Shown here: positions 18,340 through 26,822 of the stretch, piece by piece
Numbering within the stretch: position 1 is the stretch's first letter
Layout of the letters: each line of letters starts with the position of its first letter
Origin: Gynuella sp.
GTDB taxonomy: Bacteria > Pseudomonadota > Gammaproteobacteria > Pseudomonadales > Natronospirillaceae
Assembly (NCBI GenBank): GCA_028282465.1
Contig: JANQHX010000076.1
Location: 1-60,415 of the forward strand
Direction of reading: 5' to 3'
Length of the DNA stretch: 60,415 bases
Notes under the pieces: generated by a model
The model's database searches: none
The model's input: the letters and a program-made list of their open reading frames with translations, nothing else
Told to the model about the DNA's origin: nothing
Translations under genes and position numbers: made by a program

Positions 18340-20223
18340 TTAAGCCGTCTTGGCCACCTTCATCTTCTTGAGATGAATCAACAAAATTGAAATCGCAGCC
18401 GGCGTAATACCAGGAATTCGAGAAGCCTGCGCTAGAGTTTCTGGTCGAACATCCATTAATTTTTGCTTCAACTCATTACTTAAACCACCGATACTTTCGT
18501 AATCGAAATCAACAGGTAACGGTGTATTTTCGTGTTTACGCAGTTGCGCAATCTCATCTTCTTGGCGTTGAATGTAGCCTTCGTATTTGGCGTTAATTTC
18601 AACTTGTTCAGCAACATCTGCCGGTATTTCTGGCGCATCACCTTTTAAGTTTGCTATATCGTGATAACCAATGTTTGGACGCTTCAGTAGATCCATTAAG
18701 TTGTATTCACGGGTAATAGGGCTTTCTAAAATTTCGTCGGCTTTGTTACCTGCTTCGGTTTTAGGTTGAACCCATGTTGAAGACAATCGGGCTTTTTCTT
18801 TTTCGATGTTTTCCATTTTTTCAGAGAAGGCTTTCCAGCGAGTATCATCGACTAAACCTAGTTTTCGGCCTTGCTCTGTTAATCGCATATCGGCGTTGTC
18901 TTCACGAAGAATCAAACGGTATTCTGCTCTGCTGGTAAACATACGATAGGGCTCTTTAGTGCCCAGAGTAATTAGATCGTCGACCAACACACCTGTGTAA
19001 GCTTCATCACGACGAGGATGCCAAGCATCTTTTTCTTGAGCTCGCAGTGCAGCATTTGTACCGGCTAGTAGACCTTGAGCACCTGCTTCTTCATAGCCAG
19101 TTGTGCCGTTGATTTGACCTGCGAAATACAGGTTTTCTACATGCTTAGTTTCAAGGCTATGTTTTAAGTCCTGTGGATTAAAAAAATCATACTCAATGGC
19201 ATAACCCGGACGAGTAATATGACAGTTTTCGAATCCTTTCATGCTGCGAATAAATTGCACCTGAACGTCAAATGGCATACTGGTAGAAATACCATTAGGG
19301 TAGAGCTCGTAGGTGCTTAAGCCCTCTGGCTCTACGAAGACTTGGTGAGAATTTTTATCCGCGAAGCGCATAATTTTGTCTTCAATAGACGGACAGTAAC
19401 GGGGGCCAACACCTTCAATCACACCTGAATACATGGGCGATCGATCTAAGTTGCCTCGAATGATGTCATGAGTTTCTTCTGTGGTGTGAGCGATCCAGCA
19501 GCTAACCTGTTCTGGATGTTCATCAACAGTTCCAAGATACGACATAACAGGGAGTGGGGTATCACCAGGCTGTTCAGTGAGAACTGAGTAATCGACGGTT
19601 CTACCATCAATTCGCGCCGGCGTACCTGTTTTAAGACGGTCTACTCGAAACGGTAAATCACGCAGACGTTCTGATAGAGAAATGGATGGCGGATCTCCTG
19701 CACGCCCCCCTGAATAGTTCTCTAAACCAACATGAATTTTGCCACCAAGAAAGGTTCCCGCGGTCAGCACAACGGCCTTGGAATAAATTTTAATACCGGT
19801 TTGAGTAACGGCGCCAACAACTTTGTCGACCTCCATAATCAGGTCATCTGCTGCCTGTTGGAAAATCTGCAGATTTTCTTGATTCTCAACGATATCGCGA
19901 ATAGCAGCACGGTAGAGAGCACGATCCGCTTGAGCACGGGTAGCACGAACAGCCGGACCTTTGCGGCTATTGAGAATACGAAACTGAATACCCGCTTTAT
20001 CAGTAGCGCGAGCCATGGCACCACCCAAGGCATCAATTTCTTTTATTAGGTGACTTTTACCTATGCCGCCGATAGCTGGATTGCAGCTCATAACACCTAT
20101 GGTTTCAGTGTTATGGGTTAACAGAAGGGTTTTCACCCCCATACGGGCCGCGGCTAAGGCTGCCTCAGTACCGGCATGGCCGCCGCCAATGACAATAACA
20201 TCATAACGGGTGGGGTATTCCAC
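18340..20223 (-). CDS. mnmG: tRNA uridine-5-carboxymethylaminomethyl modification enzyme MnmG (GidA)
   Basis: FAD-dependent partner of MnmE that installs the carboxymethylaminomethyl group on wobble U34 of several tRNAs. The FAD-binding [17 protein letters not shown], the [15 protein letters not shown] segment with its cysteine and the GTFLGG motif are intact. An upstream TTG at 20325 would add 34 residues unlike any MnmG; GTG at 20221-20223 has GAGG 8 bases upstream, gives [14 protein letters not shown] right at the N-terminus and a normal 627 residues, so it is chosen. mnmE, rsmG and parAB are not adjacent here. Housekeeping gene flanking an AT-rich insertion. Confidence 0.95.
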   Translation of the reverse strand: MEYPTRYDVIVIGGGHAGTEAALAAARMGVKTLLLTHNTETIGVMSCNPAIGGIGKSHLIKEIDALGGAMARATDKAGIQFRILNSRKGPAVRATRAQADRALYRAAIRDIVENQENLQIFQQAADDLIMEVDKVVGAVTQTGIKIYSKAVVLTAGTFLGGKIHVGLENYSGGRAGDPPSISLSERLRDLPFRVDRLKTGTPARIDGRTVDYSVLTEQPGDTPLPVMSYLGTVDEHPEQVSCWIAHTTEETHDIIRGNLDRSPMYSGVIEGVGPRYCPSIEDKIMRFADKNSHQVFVEPEGLSTYELYPNGISTSMPFDVQVQFIRSMKGFENCHITRPGYAIEYDFFNPQDLKHSLETKHVENLYFAGQINGTTGYEEAGAQGLLAGTNAALRAQEKDAWHPRRDEAYTGVLVDDLITLGTKEPYRMFTSRAEYRLILREDNADMRLTEQGRKLGLVDDTRWKAFSEKMENIEKEKARLSSTWVQPKTEAGNKADEILESPITREYNLMDLLKRPNIGYHDIANLKGDAPEIPADVAEQVEINAKYEGYIQRQEDEIAQLRKHENTPLPVDFDYESIGGLSNELKQKLMDVRPETLAQASRIPGITPAAISILLIHLKKMKVAKTA

Positions 20224-20472
20224 GGGTGTATCCTCTGTTGCTATTAAAACCGGACGCGCATTATACGGATTTTGAGCCAGTTGGGCCTTATTATTGAAAA
20301 TTTCAAGGTGTTTTTTTGAAATCAACTCATTAACTTATCGCTAGGTCAATCTGACCATCAATTAACATAAAGGTCATCTATCATTCAGATTTGATTAGGG
20401 CTACTATTTTTATTCCAAGGAAGGTTATCACGCCGATCAATCACATCAATAATAAACCAACAGGGACAATTT

Positions 20473-21510
20473 ATGCTTATCAAACACTTTGGATTAGTGG
20501 TGCTTATTTTTTGCACCCTGACAGCCTGTAACGGCTCTAATTCTTCATCCGGTAATGATACTGATTATGACTTTATAAATGGACTTTGCGAGCAAAACAC
20601 AACTGCAGATACCAGTATCGAAGGAAACAACACCTACGTTTTCCAGCTGTCTGAGAGAAAGTGCATTGGCTCAAACAAGACTAACGCTCAGAAGAAAATT
20701 ATCGATGTGACTCTGGAGCTAGACCATCCTGATTTGGTGCTGGACACTGAAGCTAGGGTGTTCTACGAGACCGGCACAACTGTTTTTTACTACAACATGA
20801 GCATAACCAATTCCTCAGAATCGAACTTATGCTTTGTTAGGCTAGCTGGATTAATTTTTAACGATGGATCAGGGGTGGAATTGTTTTCAGAGGAGCTTGG
20901 CTTTGGTTATATTGATGCAGACCTGGGCCAGTTGGGTTCAGGTATTGCGACAAATACCTGTTTGATGGCTGGCAATTCTATTCAATTTACCGGTTCAGAT
21001 CTTGTTGACCCAAGCTCTTTTAGTTTGGATGAAATCGAAGAACTTGTAATAACTTCAATGTCTGCACTAGAAGAAGATGAAGATGATTTTCCTGAGCCTC
21101 TAGAAGCTAGAACCTTGTCATGGAATGGATTTGACACTATTTATTTCGATATCGGGAATACACCTGAAAGCTCAATTGAGATTGACGGCCTAACTAAATT
21201 GACGCTATTCGACTCTGAAGGGTATTTCGTCAGTTTCGGATTCCCCTTTTATGCAGATGACTCGGCAGACGATATCTACGCTAGCAATGAAGTAATTAAT
21301 TTTGAGGGTGGTATCGGATACAACGGTTTTCAAGCGGTAAAAGTAACGGCTTCAATGGAGTGGGATTTTTATTCAGCCTTAACAGCTGTTTCAGAAGGCA
21401 AAATGATCGACCGGCTTGTTTCCTATGAAGGCCTTAATCGACACGAGGTTCAAACACGACGAAGTGAGATGATCTATCACCTTGAGCAACTGCACTCCAG
21501 TTATCATTAG
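20473..21510 (+). CDS. lipoprotein of unknown function
   Basis: A 345-residue protein with signal peptide and lipobox LTAC (Cys19), then a Ser/Asn-rich spacer and an acidic beta-rich mature part (for example LEEDEDDFPEP). AGGGAC precedes the ATG. It is a single-gene unit between mnmG (divergent) and a hairpin terminator. I recognise no domain. Confidence 0.65.
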   Translation: MLIKHFGLVVLIFCTLTACNGSNSSSGNDTDYDFINGLCEQNTTADTSIEGNNTYVFQLSERKCIGSNKTNAQKKIIDVTLELDHPDLVLDTEARVFYETGTTVFYYNMSITNSSESNLCFVRLAGLIFNDGSGVELFSEELGFGYIDADLGQLGSGIATNTCLMAGNSIQFTGSDLVDPSSFSLDEIEELVITSMSALEEDEDDFPEPLEARTLSWNGFDTIYFDIGNTPESSIEIDGLTKLTLFDSEGYFVSFGFPFYADDSADDIYASNEVINFEGGIGYNGFQAVKVTASMEWDFYSALTAVSEGKMIDRLVSYEGLNRHEVQTRRSEMIYHLEQLHSSYH

Positions 21511-21526
21511 TACTATCTCTTTTGAT

Positions 21527-21548
21527 GCCAACGCCACTTGGCGTTGGC
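21527..21548 (+). terminator. hairpin terminator after the lipoprotein gene
   Basis: GCCAACGCC (21527-21535) and GGCGTTGGC (21540-21548) form a 9-bp GC-rich stem with a 4-base loop, 17 bases after the stop. The T-run is weak. Confidence 0.65.
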
Positions 21549-21652
21549 TTAGCCGGATATTCAATCACCTAAAAGCTTCTTCTAAACTCTTTTGAACGTA
21601 ACTTTCGCAATGCATTCATTTCTTCTAGGGAGATATAGATATGCTAAGAGTA

Positions 21653-23377
21653 CTAATGAAGAGAGAGGTAATGCTCGAGCTCCGGCATTAGTTTTTGCCA
21701 GTTGCAGCTAAACTTTTCAAACAGATCACTAACATTGGTCAGCTGACTTGCTTTAATGGAGAGTTCCAATTCAGCTGCACTTTCGCTTAAAACATTGGCA
21801 CTAATATTTGCCGCAGAACCTTTCACTGAATGAGAAAGGGTTCTAACTGTTTCCCAATCCTTGCTTTCAATTGCCTCCTGCAGTTCCTGGCAAACATTTT
21901 CATAATTAGACATAAACATTCCAATAATCTTCTTGAGTAGTGCTTCTTTGCCTCCCACTCTGGCTAATGCTTGTGAGTAATCTATTAATGAATGTTGTTC
22001 TATTTTTTGATCAGGAGTTTCCACTTGACCGACTGAGCCGTCGTCTATCAGTTCCTGCTTGGCATTGGGATCAACTTCTAAATATTTAGCCAGTTCACGG
22101 TACAGAATGACGGGCTCTATTGGCTTGGTAAGATGTCCGTCCATACCGGCATCCATAGATTCTTGAACATGCTCTTTGGTGGCGTGGGCTGTCATGGCAA
22201 TGATGGGTGTTTGTTTTCGATCAGACTCCAACATTCGAATGTGTCGAGAAGCTTCTAATCCATCCAGCACCGGCATTTGAATATCCATTAAAACAACGGG
22301 ATATGCTTTCGCAACAATTGCCTCCACAGCTTGCTGACCATTACTGCAGGTTTCAACTCTCAACCCTGCCTGTTCCAGAATATATCGAGCAACATTTAAA
22401 TTGACTTCATTGTCATCCACCAACAAAACGGTTTCATGTTGAAACATGATGTTCTCATTTATAATCTGATCAACAGATTCTTCCGGTGCTTCTGCTGGCA
22501 ACATAGGGAAGGTCACTTTAAATGTTGTGCCTTCATTTAATTCGCTTTCTACTTCTATTTTTCCTCCCATCATATTAATAAAACTTTGGGTGATGGTTAG
22601 GCCTAACCCGGTACCTCCAAATTTTCGAGTAATGGATTCATCGGCTTGGCCAAAAGCACTGAAGATTTTTTCAATCTGCTCTTCAGTCATGCCTATACCA
22701 GTATCTGTCACCCTTATTTGATATTGTTGCGGCGAAAGAATTTCAACTGAACATTCAACATAACCTTCTTTGGTAAATTTAATTGAATTAGACACAAGAT
22801 TAGTCACAACCTGCCGAATTCTTAATCCATCAGCTTGAATATATTCTGGAAAATCAGAATCAATCTCGACCATTAAATCTAAGCCTTTTTCTTGCGCCAC
22901 ATGACTTAATGGCACCAGTGTTTGCTCAAGCTCTTGAAACAAATCAATAGGCTCTTCATAGAGCTGCATTTCTCCAGCTTCAATTTTGCTGAAGTCCAGA
23001 ATGTCATTAACAATTTCTAAAAGGTGGGAGCCTGCGTGTTTGGCATTTTGAAGAAGTTCATGTTGTTCTTGGCTAAGTTCACCATCCACTAACATGTTCA
23101 GCATACCCAACAAGCCATTAAGAGGTGTGCGGATTTCGTGGCTCATATTCGCCATGAATTGCGACTTTGCTTTTGCCGCCGCCAATGCATTATCTCGAGT
23201 TTCTATAAGGTCTTGAGTACGTTGTGCGACTTGCTTTTCCAATGACGCACTTAGCATCTGCAATTCATGATTGCGGTCGTATAATTCCCGACTTTTTTCT
23301 TCCAGAATGCGTTCAGCCTGAATCCTTGCTGTTTTCTCCCTTTGGGATCGACGCCTTAACCTTTCTTCTTCTGACAT
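21653..23377 (-). CDS. hybrid histidine kinase (HisKA-HATPase-REC-Hpt), partner of H-NOX
   Basis: A 574-residue phosphorelay kinase. An N-terminal charged coiled coil (1-70) with no PAS or membrane segment leads to HisKA with MSHEIRTPLN (His80), HATPase_c with GTGLGLTI (about 256-263), a receiver (acidic Asp321/Asp322, phosphoacceptor Asp365, Thr396, Lys418) and a C-terminal Hpt with SHSVKGSAA (His516). All phosphotransfer residues are present. Lacking its own sensor, it probably gets its signal from the H-NOX protein encoded 9 bases upstream, as known for H-NOX-associated kinases of Shewanella and Vibrio. The output regulator is not adjacent; the internal Hpt could pass phosphate to a separate receiver. 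Confidence 0.9.
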   Translation of the reverse strand: MSEEERLRRRSQREKTARIQAERILEEKSRELYDRNHELQMLSASLEKQVAQRTQDLIETRDNALAAAKAKSQFMANMSHEIRTPLNGLLGMLNMLVDGELSQEQHELLQNAKHAGSHLLEIVNDILDFSKIEAGEMQLYEEPIDLFQELEQTLVPLSHVAQEKGLDLMVEIDSDFPEYIQADGLRIRQVVTNLVSNSIKFTKEGYVECSVEILSPQQYQIRVTDTGIGMTEEQIEKIFSAFGQADESITRKFGGTGLGLTITQSFINMMGGKIEVESELNEGTTFKVTFPMLPAEAPEESVDQIINENIMFQHETVLLVDDNEVNLNVARYILEQAGLRVETCSNGQQAVEAIVAKAYPVVLMDIQMPVLDGLEASRHIRMLESDRKQTPIIAMTAHATKEHVQESMDAGMDGHLTKPIEPVILYRELAKYLEVDPNAKQELIDDGSVGQVETPDQKIEQHSLIDYSQALARVGGKEALLKKIIGMFMSNYENVCQELQEAIESKDWETVRTLSHSVKGSAANISANVLSESAAELELSIKASQLTNVSDLFEKFSCNWQKLMPELEHYLSLH

Positions 23378-23386
23378 TCAATTCAC

Positions 23387-23929
23387 TCAGACTGCGGTTA
23401 AAACGAAATGACTATGTTGAACGCCATCTTGCTCGCTGTCTTGGCGTTGTAATTCAAAACTTTCCTGGTAATACTCAGCAACGGCTTGAATTAAACCTTC
23501 TGCCAAATCAGCCAGTCCCCGGGTCGATGAGTAGTAAAGATGGAATTCACCACTAGCGCTTTCTTCATAGGAAAATTTTGGTAATTCAGCGTCCGGATAT
23601 AATTTCGCAACTTCCACATGTATGTGATTGTCAATACGCTTCAATAAGGCCGTTGTATTGCCTTCTTCTTCAAAAAAACTCGGAAACTTGGAAGTAAATA
23701 CTGATGCTAAGTGGCGCCCAAAGGTGTTGATTAACTTGGGCACAGGAATATCCGCTCGCTTACTCAGCTCCTGAACCATATTGATCAACTCAATGTAGTT
23801 GTAAGTGCCTACAGCTGTATATGCTGCTCCAGATTCAGGGTTAGTGGCCTCGATTAAGTCATCCACCATTTCTTCACCAAACTTGGCCTCTACCATCTCC
23901 ATGAATTCGGTGAATACCACACCTTTCAT
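23387..23929 (-). CDS. H-NOX haem nitric-oxide sensor
   Basis: A 180-residue haem-based NO sensor of the cytoplasm. MKGVVF at 23929 is the normal H-NOX N-terminus; an upstream start at 23992 would add 21 unrelated residues. The proximal haem ligand is His104 in NHIHVEVAKLYPDAELP, and the haem-propionate motif YxSxR is present as YSSTR (133-137). NO binding would break the Fe-His bond and change kinase activity of the downstream protein. The gene and the kinase gene form a two-gene operon. Confidence 0.92.
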   Translation of the reverse strand: MKGVVFTEFMEMVEAKFGEEMVDDLIEATNPESGAAYTAVGTYNYIELINMVQELSKRADIPVPKLINTFGRHLASVFTSKFPSFFEEEGNTTALLKRIDNHIHVEVAKLYPDAELPKFSYEESASGEFHLYYSSTRGLADLAEGLIQAVAEYYQESFELQRQDSEQDGVQHSHFVLTAV

Positions 23930-24020
23930 TCCCAGCCCCCAATACCTGAAGTTCTCTATGACCCACAGTATAGCTAGGATTTTAGATTCCAAAGGGTTGA
24001 GATTTTCTCGAATAGCCTTA

Positions 24021-24055
24021 ATATACTATATATATGTTTTGTATATGGTATATAT
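24021..24055 (+). promoter_or_regulatory. AT direct repeats before the ParD-like gene
   Basis: ATATACTATATAT (24021-24033) and ATATGGTATATAT (24043-24055) match at 11 of 13 positions and are spaced 22 bases start to start, two helical turns. They end 1 base before the ATG of the ParD-like gene. This is the kind of arrangement bound by ribbon-helix-helix dimers, so autoregulation is plausible; they may also contain the promoter. Confidence 0.45.
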
Positions 24056-24056
24056 A

Positions 24057-24287
24057 ATGGGAATTCTTAAGATTTCTGACGAGTTACACGAGGAAATCCG
24101 CAGCGCCAGCACGGTAATGTCTCGCTCTATTAACGCTCAGGCGGAGTTTTGGATAAAAATGGGAAGGCTCTTGGAATTGAACCCTAAGCTTACCTTTCAC
24201 GATATTATTCAAATGCAACTGCGTAATGAAGTTTCTGGACTAGAAGGCGTTTTAGATGAAAAAGTTTCAGATAAAATCAGCGCCTGA
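24057..24287 (+). CDS. ParD-like ribbon-helix-helix protein
   Basis: A 76-residue protein resembling the ParD-like antitoxin family: a short strand MGILKISDELHEEI, then helices including SRSINAQAEFWIKMGRLLE. Frame and start are given by family length; no clear Shine-Dalgarno sequence is visible. It overlaps the methionine aminopeptidase gene by 32 bases, so the two are translated together. No ParE toxin follows. Whether it is an antitoxin, a repressor of map, or both is not shown by sequence. Confidence 0.7.
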   Translation: MGILKISDELHEEIRSASTVMSRSINAQAEFWIKMGRLLELNPKLTFHDIIQMQLRNEVSGLEGVLDEKVSDKISA

Positions 24288-25050
24288 AGCTGATCTAATG
24301 CGCAATTCTGGGCAGCTACTTGCTCAGGTTTTTCACATGCTCGATGGGTTTGTAAAACCAGGCATTTCCACACTAGATATCAACGACAAGGTCGAAGCTT
24401 TTATTCGAAATGATCTGAATGCGCGGCCAGCCAGTTTGGGTCAATATGATTATCCATTTTCATTAAATGCCTCTTTGAATGAAGTGGTGTGCCATGGCAT
24501 GCCATCTAAGGATGACGTTTTAAAACCCAGTGACATCGTAAACATTGACATCACCCTTGAACAAAATGGATTCATTGCCGATTCGAGCAAAACCTTTGTT
24601 ATGCCGAATGCTTCTCGACCCGCACGAAAACTCGTTAAAGAAACTTACGTTGCTATGTGGCGGGGAATAGAAGCGGTTAAGCCTGGCAACACACTGGGTG
24701 ACATTGGTTACGCCATTCAAAAGCATGCTGAGTCATTCGGATATTCCATTGTGAAAACCTACTGTGGCCATGGTATTGGTCGAGAAATGCATGAACTGCC
24801 TGATGTTTTGCACTATGGCCGCCGAGGCGAGGGAATGGTTTTACAACCTGGGATGACTTTCACTATTGAGCCCATGGTGAACCAAGGTACACCCAAGACT
24901 AAAACCAAAAAAGATGGTTGGACGGTGGTAACACAGGATAAAAAGCTGTCGGCCCAATGGGAGCACACAGTATTGGTCACCGAATCTGGAGTAGAAGTAC
25001 TCACGCTTAGAGAAAGCGAGCAGCAGGGGAAAAGCCATTCCCCTGCTTAA
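24256..25050 (+). CDS. map: type I methionine aminopeptidase (second-copy type)
   Basis: A 264-residue enzyme that removes N-terminal methionine from new proteins. The metal ligands are in place: Asp98 and Asp109 (NIDITLEQNGFIADSS), His172 (GHGIG), Glu205 (TIEPM), Glu236 (WEHTVLV); His80 (VCHGMPS) matches the catalytic histidine. It is not beside rpsB, where the essential map usually lies, and overlaps a ParD-like gene, which marks it as an accessory copy. Its stop lies in the right arm of a terminator hairpin. Confidence 0.9.
   Translation: MKKFQIKSAPEADLMRNSGQLLAQVFHMLDGFVKPGISTLDINDKVEAFIRNDLNARPASLGQYDYPFSLNASLNEVVCHGMPSKDDVLKPSDIVNIDITLEQNGFIADSSKTFVMPNASRPARKLVKETYVAMWRGIEAVKPGNTLGDIGYAIQKHAESFGYSIVKTYCGHGIGREMHELPDVLHYGRRGEGMVLQPGMTFTIEPMVNQGTPKTKTKKDGWTVVTQDKKLSAQWEHTVLVTESGVEVLTLRESEQQGKSHSPA
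25022..25047. terminator. hairpin at the 3' end of map
   Basis: AGCAGGGGAA (25022-25031) pairs with TTCCCCTGCT (25038-25047), 10 bp, ending directly at the map stop codon. The convergent gene ends 6 bases further on. Confidence 0.6.
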
Positions 25051-25055
25051 TTGAA

Positions 25056-25913
25056 TTAGTCCTTAATTCGGTAAGCTTCGACTCTGTTTTCAAACAGATA
25101 AGGTATTAATATCAGATTCTGTTTTTTCGCTACGGCTAAGTCTGCTGAGCTGTATCTTAACGGATAACTCTCAACCAATTCTCCACTCCGGGTAAACTGA
25201 TGTAGAGTGCCTGAGATAAAATCGGTTGCTAACCATCCTTTTTTGTAAGCCTCAACACCATCGAAATTTATCCAAGGTTGTCCGTCCGTTAGGTCTTCAA
25301 TCACTTTGGTTTTAAGAGAGATTTTCTTTAATTTACCGCTTTCCAAAGTGGTGAAGTCTGGTTGAGGGTTTTTGCCCCAAGCGCCTAAATAAAGGTGCTT
25401 GCCCTTAGCATAAAGGCCATTTGGAAATTCCAACCCTTCGGACTCTAACCATTTTGAAAATTGACCATTCTTTAGCTGATAAATGGCATTGCCCATCCAG
25501 TCGGATACATAAACCACTCCTCTTTTGGTGACTGTCACGTCGTTTAATAGAACCGCATCGTTTGCCGTGTATCGCTCAGTTACCTGTTGTGTTTTAACAT
25601 CTATGACGACCAACTCTTTTACATCGGCAACATAGAGCAAATTCTTATGCAGATAGAGCCCTTTGGGAGAACTCAGCCCGGTAACCCACTCAAGCTCCAA
25701 CTGGCCGTTGGCATGAACACGGCTAATACTGCCATTGCCGTCCATTTCCGTAATCCCATCATTAATATTGGATACATAAAAATGATCGCGCTTGTGGTCA
25801 TACACCACAGATTCGGGCATCAAAAAACCGTCTAAATGCCATAACTTCTCTAATTCAGCCGCCCACGTTTGAGCACCTACCACTAACAATAAACCTACTA
25901 ACAGCCTTTTCAT
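25056..25913 (-). CDS. exported SMP-30/gluconolactonase-like beta-propeller protein
   Basis: A 285-residue protein with signal peptide (1-18, ending TWA) and repeated propeller blades (YVSNINDGITEMDG, LYVADVKELVVID, VYVSDWMGNAIYQL). The fold is that of SMP-30/NHL-type propellers; some are lactonases or esterases, but I see no decisive catalytic set. It is divergent from an XRE regulator whose upstream palindrome lies between them, so common regulation is possible. Confidence 0.7.
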   Translation of the reverse strand: MKRLLVGLLLVVGAQTWAAELEKLWHLDGFLMPESVVYDHKRDHFYVSNINDGITEMDGNGSISRVHANGQLELEWVTGLSSPKGLYLHKNLLYVADVKELVVIDVKTQQVTERYTANDAVLLNDVTVTKRGVVYVSDWMGNAIYQLKNGQFSKWLESEGLEFPNGLYAKGKHLYLGAWGKNPQPDFTTLESGKLKKISLKTKVIEDLTDGQPWINFDGVEAYKKGWLATDFISGTLHQFTRSGELVESYPLRYSSADLAVAKKQNLILIPYLFENRVEAYRIKD

Positions 25914-26008
25914 TTGAAATCCTCGAAATTAATCATTTTGGTGTTGCGTTGTTCGGTACCGCGGAGATAAAGTTACGCAAATGAGGACTCAATTAAAACT
26001 TTAACAAG

Positions 26009-26033
26009 AAAAGGTACACATTATGTACCTTTT
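26009..26033. promoter_or_regulatory. perfect 10-bp-arm palindrome, likely operator of the XRE regulator
   Basis: AAAAGGTACA (26009-26018) and TGTACCTTTT (26024-26033) are exact inverted copies separated by CATTA. The site ends 17 bases before the ATG of the XRE-family gene and 96 bases from the divergent propeller gene. The position fits autorepression. It also ends in TTTT and could fold as an RNA hairpin. Confidence 0.65.
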
Positions 26034-26050
26034 GGTGGAGAAAAAGTGAC

Positions 26051-26815
26051 ATGCAACTGTCAGCGAATCATGAGATAACCCAGTCGTTAAAACTCGCCCT
26101 TAAAAGCCGAGGCCTAACCTATAAAGACGTGGCAGACAGAATACAAGTCTCTGAACAAACCATTAAACGCCTGTTCAAGGATAAAGACTGCTCATTGAGT
26201 CGGCTTAATGAAGTATGTGAAGCCATAGATCTCTCCATTTATGATTTGCTTGAGTTTTCTAAGCATTTGTCTGAACCCATGGCCGATCTCACGGACGAAC
26301 AAATTGAGTTTCTATCAAACCGTCCTGGTCATTTTTCATTTTTATTTTTTCTGATTTGCGAATATGACGACGCGCAGATTCAGCACGCCTATGGCTTAAC
26401 CGACTTATCTGTTTTCAAGTATTTAAGAGATCTGGACAAATATTCTTTTATCGAATTAAGAGAAAATAATAAATATCGAATTCTTATTGAAGGTAAGTTG
26501 TTGCTGAGGGCAAACGGCCCATTCAAAAAAATGATGAAGCACTTTAACTCATTATTTTTGGATCATGCCATTGAACACGATGGTAAAAATAATACGGCTT
26601 TTAATAGTTCATTCCGATACATGACAGAGTCCAGTTTAAAGTCATTAAATCAAGAGCTCATAGACATTCATAATAAATATCGAAAGCTGGCTTACCAAAG
26701 TGAGATGATTTTACCAAAAGATAAAATGATACCCGTAAAATTTTCGACTCTAGCAGGGCCATTTGAAATTTTGGGAAGATGGCCTCTTGATGAACACGAA
26801 GAGGCCAGGAATTAA
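26051..26815 (+). CDS. XRE-family transcriptional regulator
   Basis: A 254-residue protein with an N-terminal lambda-repressor-type HTH (SLKLALKSRGLTYKDVADRIQVSEQTIKRLFKDKD, about residues 11-46) and a larger C-terminal region of unknown ligand type. GGAG lies 10 bases before the ATG. A perfect palindrome just upstream is the obvious binding site. Its stop is 7 bases from the stop of the convergent glycoside hydrolase gene. Confidence 0.8.
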   Translation: MQLSANHEITQSLKLALKSRGLTYKDVADRIQVSEQTIKRLFKDKDCSLSRLNEVCEAIDLSIYDLLEFSKHLSEPMADLTDEQIEFLSNRPGHFSFLFFLICEYDDAQIQHAYGLTDLSVFKYLRDLDKYSFIELRENNKYRILIEGKLLLRANGPFKKMMKHFNSLFLDHAIEHDGKNNTAFNSSFRYMTESSLKSLNQELIDIHNKYRKLAYQSEMILPKDKMIPVKFSTLAGPFEILGRWPLDEHEEARN

Positions 26816-26822
26816 TGATCTG

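Noticed and set aside
20224-20325. Long form of MnmG starting at TTG 20325
   Set aside because: The added 34 residues are foreign to the family and a GTG with GAGG upstream gives the usual length.
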